In this document: piece after piece, positions 6,793-7,254 of the stretch
How the letters are laid out: each line of letters opens with the position of its first letter
Position numbering within the stretch: the first letter of the stretch is position 1
NCBI GenBank assembly: GCA_002414865.1
Contig: DIAQ01000039.1
Coordinates: forward strand, 1-7,254
From: a candidate division Hyd24-12 bacterium UBA5074
GTDB taxonomy: Bacteria > Fermentibacterota > Fermentibacteria > Fermentibacterales > Fermentibacteraceae
DNA: 7,254 bases
Reading direction: 5' to 3'
Notes under the pieces: model-generated
Told to the model about the DNA's origin: nothing
Databases searched by the model: none
What the model saw: only the letters and a program-made list of their open reading frames with translations
Made by a program: the position numbers and the translations under genes

Positions 6793-6799
6793 CTGACGG

Positions 6800-7254
6800 A
6801 TGAGAGACCTCCTCGTGCTGTCCGACCTCGAGCAGGTGAAGGCCCTGGCGGTCCCCCTGAGGGTCGAGATAGTGATGACCCTGCACGACAAACCCATGAC
6901 CACCTCGCAGGTGGCCGCGATCCTGGGGGAGAAGCCGAACAGGCTCTACTACCACGTGACCGAGCTGGAGAAGGTGGGCATCCTCGAAGTGGTGGAGACC
7001 CGCCAGAGGGGAAACCTCGTCGAGAAGTACTACAGGCCGGTCGCCAGGATCCTCAGAATAGATCCCACGCTGTTCTCGCACGGCGCGGAGGGGCAGGAGG
7101 CCTATATCAAGACCGTTCTGTCCCAGCTCGACTCGACCATCCTGGAGATCCGCCGCGGGATGTCGGACGGCGGCCTCTCGGCCGGCGACATGAACCTCGC
7201 CTTCTCGAGCATAATCGACCTGGGCCTGACGCCTGCGCAGCTCAGGGAGTTCCA
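6800..7254 (+). CDS. ArsR-like winged helix-turn-helix transcriptional regulator (3' end beyond window)
   Basis: The reading frame is open from ATG 6800 to the window edge (151 residues visible), with GGAGG upstream. Residues 10-88 form a winged helix of the ArsR/HTH_20 kind. LAVPLRVEIVMTL (16-28) is the typical opening helix. The helix-turn-helix follows at about 34-60, with TTSQVAAILGEKPNRLYYHVTELE supplying the positioning and recognition helices. The wing is at about 62-80, with ETRQRGNLVEKYYR. A second, mainly helical part (about 97-151) is incomplete and may bind a ligand or mediate dimerisation. The metal-binding cysteines of classical ArsR sensors are absent; there is no Cys in the visible part, so a metal sensor is unlikely. 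It is divergent from the M16C-pyrE operon and has its own strong promoter, so it may control itself or that operon. Its real target is unknown. Arginine codons are mostly AGG. Confidence 0.85.
   Translation, partial: MRDLLVLSDLEQVKALAVPLRVEIVMTLHDKPMTTSQVAAILGEKPNRLYYHVTELEKVGILEVVETRQRGNLVEKYYRPVARILRIDPTLFSHGAEGQEAYIKTVLSQLDSTILEIRRGMSDGGLSAGDMNLAFSSIIDLGLTPAQLREF

Noticed and set aside
6786..6803. Five-codon frame (MEADG-stop) whose stop overlaps the regulator ATG, considered as a leader peptide
   Set aside because: It has no ribosome binding site of its own and contains the regulator's GGAGG, so it is most simply a coincidence of the Shine-Dalgarno sequence.
1..7254. CRISPR arrays, insertion sequences, long direct repeats or phage/defence genes
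   Set aside because: None was seen. The window is filled by intact housekeeping-like and envelope-type genes with consistent composition.

Overview
The window is high-GC bacterial DNA and almost entirely coding. Its genes overlap head-to-tail, Shine-Dalgarno sites are visible where coupling does not replace them, and the one tRNA encodes its own CCA end. Arginine AGG codons are conspicuous despite the high GC (6 of 11 Arg codons in the right-hand regulator). The ordinary gene types and absence of insertion sequences, phage genes or CRISPR repeats point to a chromosomal segment. The CPLC-type orotate phosphoribosyltransferase, the M16C peptidase and the AGG habit would fit an uncultivated Gram-negative lineage, but the phylum cannot be fixed from the sequence alone.

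Left edge (1-164): a minus-strand tRNA-Ser(UGA) has a well-formed sigma70-like promoter just upstream. The 66-bp gap between it and the first protein gene holds that promoter and the ribosome binding site of the first gene.

Left block (165-3258, plus strand): three genes are joined by 4-base ATGA start/stop overlaps. They encode a CYTH-domain triphosphate-binding enzyme (CyaB/ThTPase-like), a multi-spanning GT-C-type membrane glycosyltransferase candidate, and a membrane-anchored MtfA-like M90 zinc peptidase. The overlaps imply one translationally coupled operon, although no shared pathway is obvious.

Right block (6712-3144, minus strand): a full-length M16C (PreP-like) zinc metallopeptidase overlaps the start of pyrE by 16 bases. 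The end of pyrE runs 115 bp into the end of the M90 gene on the opposite strand, so the two operons converge and share coding sequence.

Right edge (6713-7254): an 87-bp divergent intergenic region carries a near-consensus promoter (TTGACT, 17 bp, TCTAAT). It reads rightward into an ArsR-like winged-helix regulator that is cut off by the window end. The regulator lies back to back with the peptidase-pyrE operon and could control it, but that is inference.

Nothing in the window is a clear defence, mobile or otherwise exotic system. The points most worth attention are the antisense-overprinted M90/pyrE ends and the unexplained CYTH/GT-C/M90 operon.
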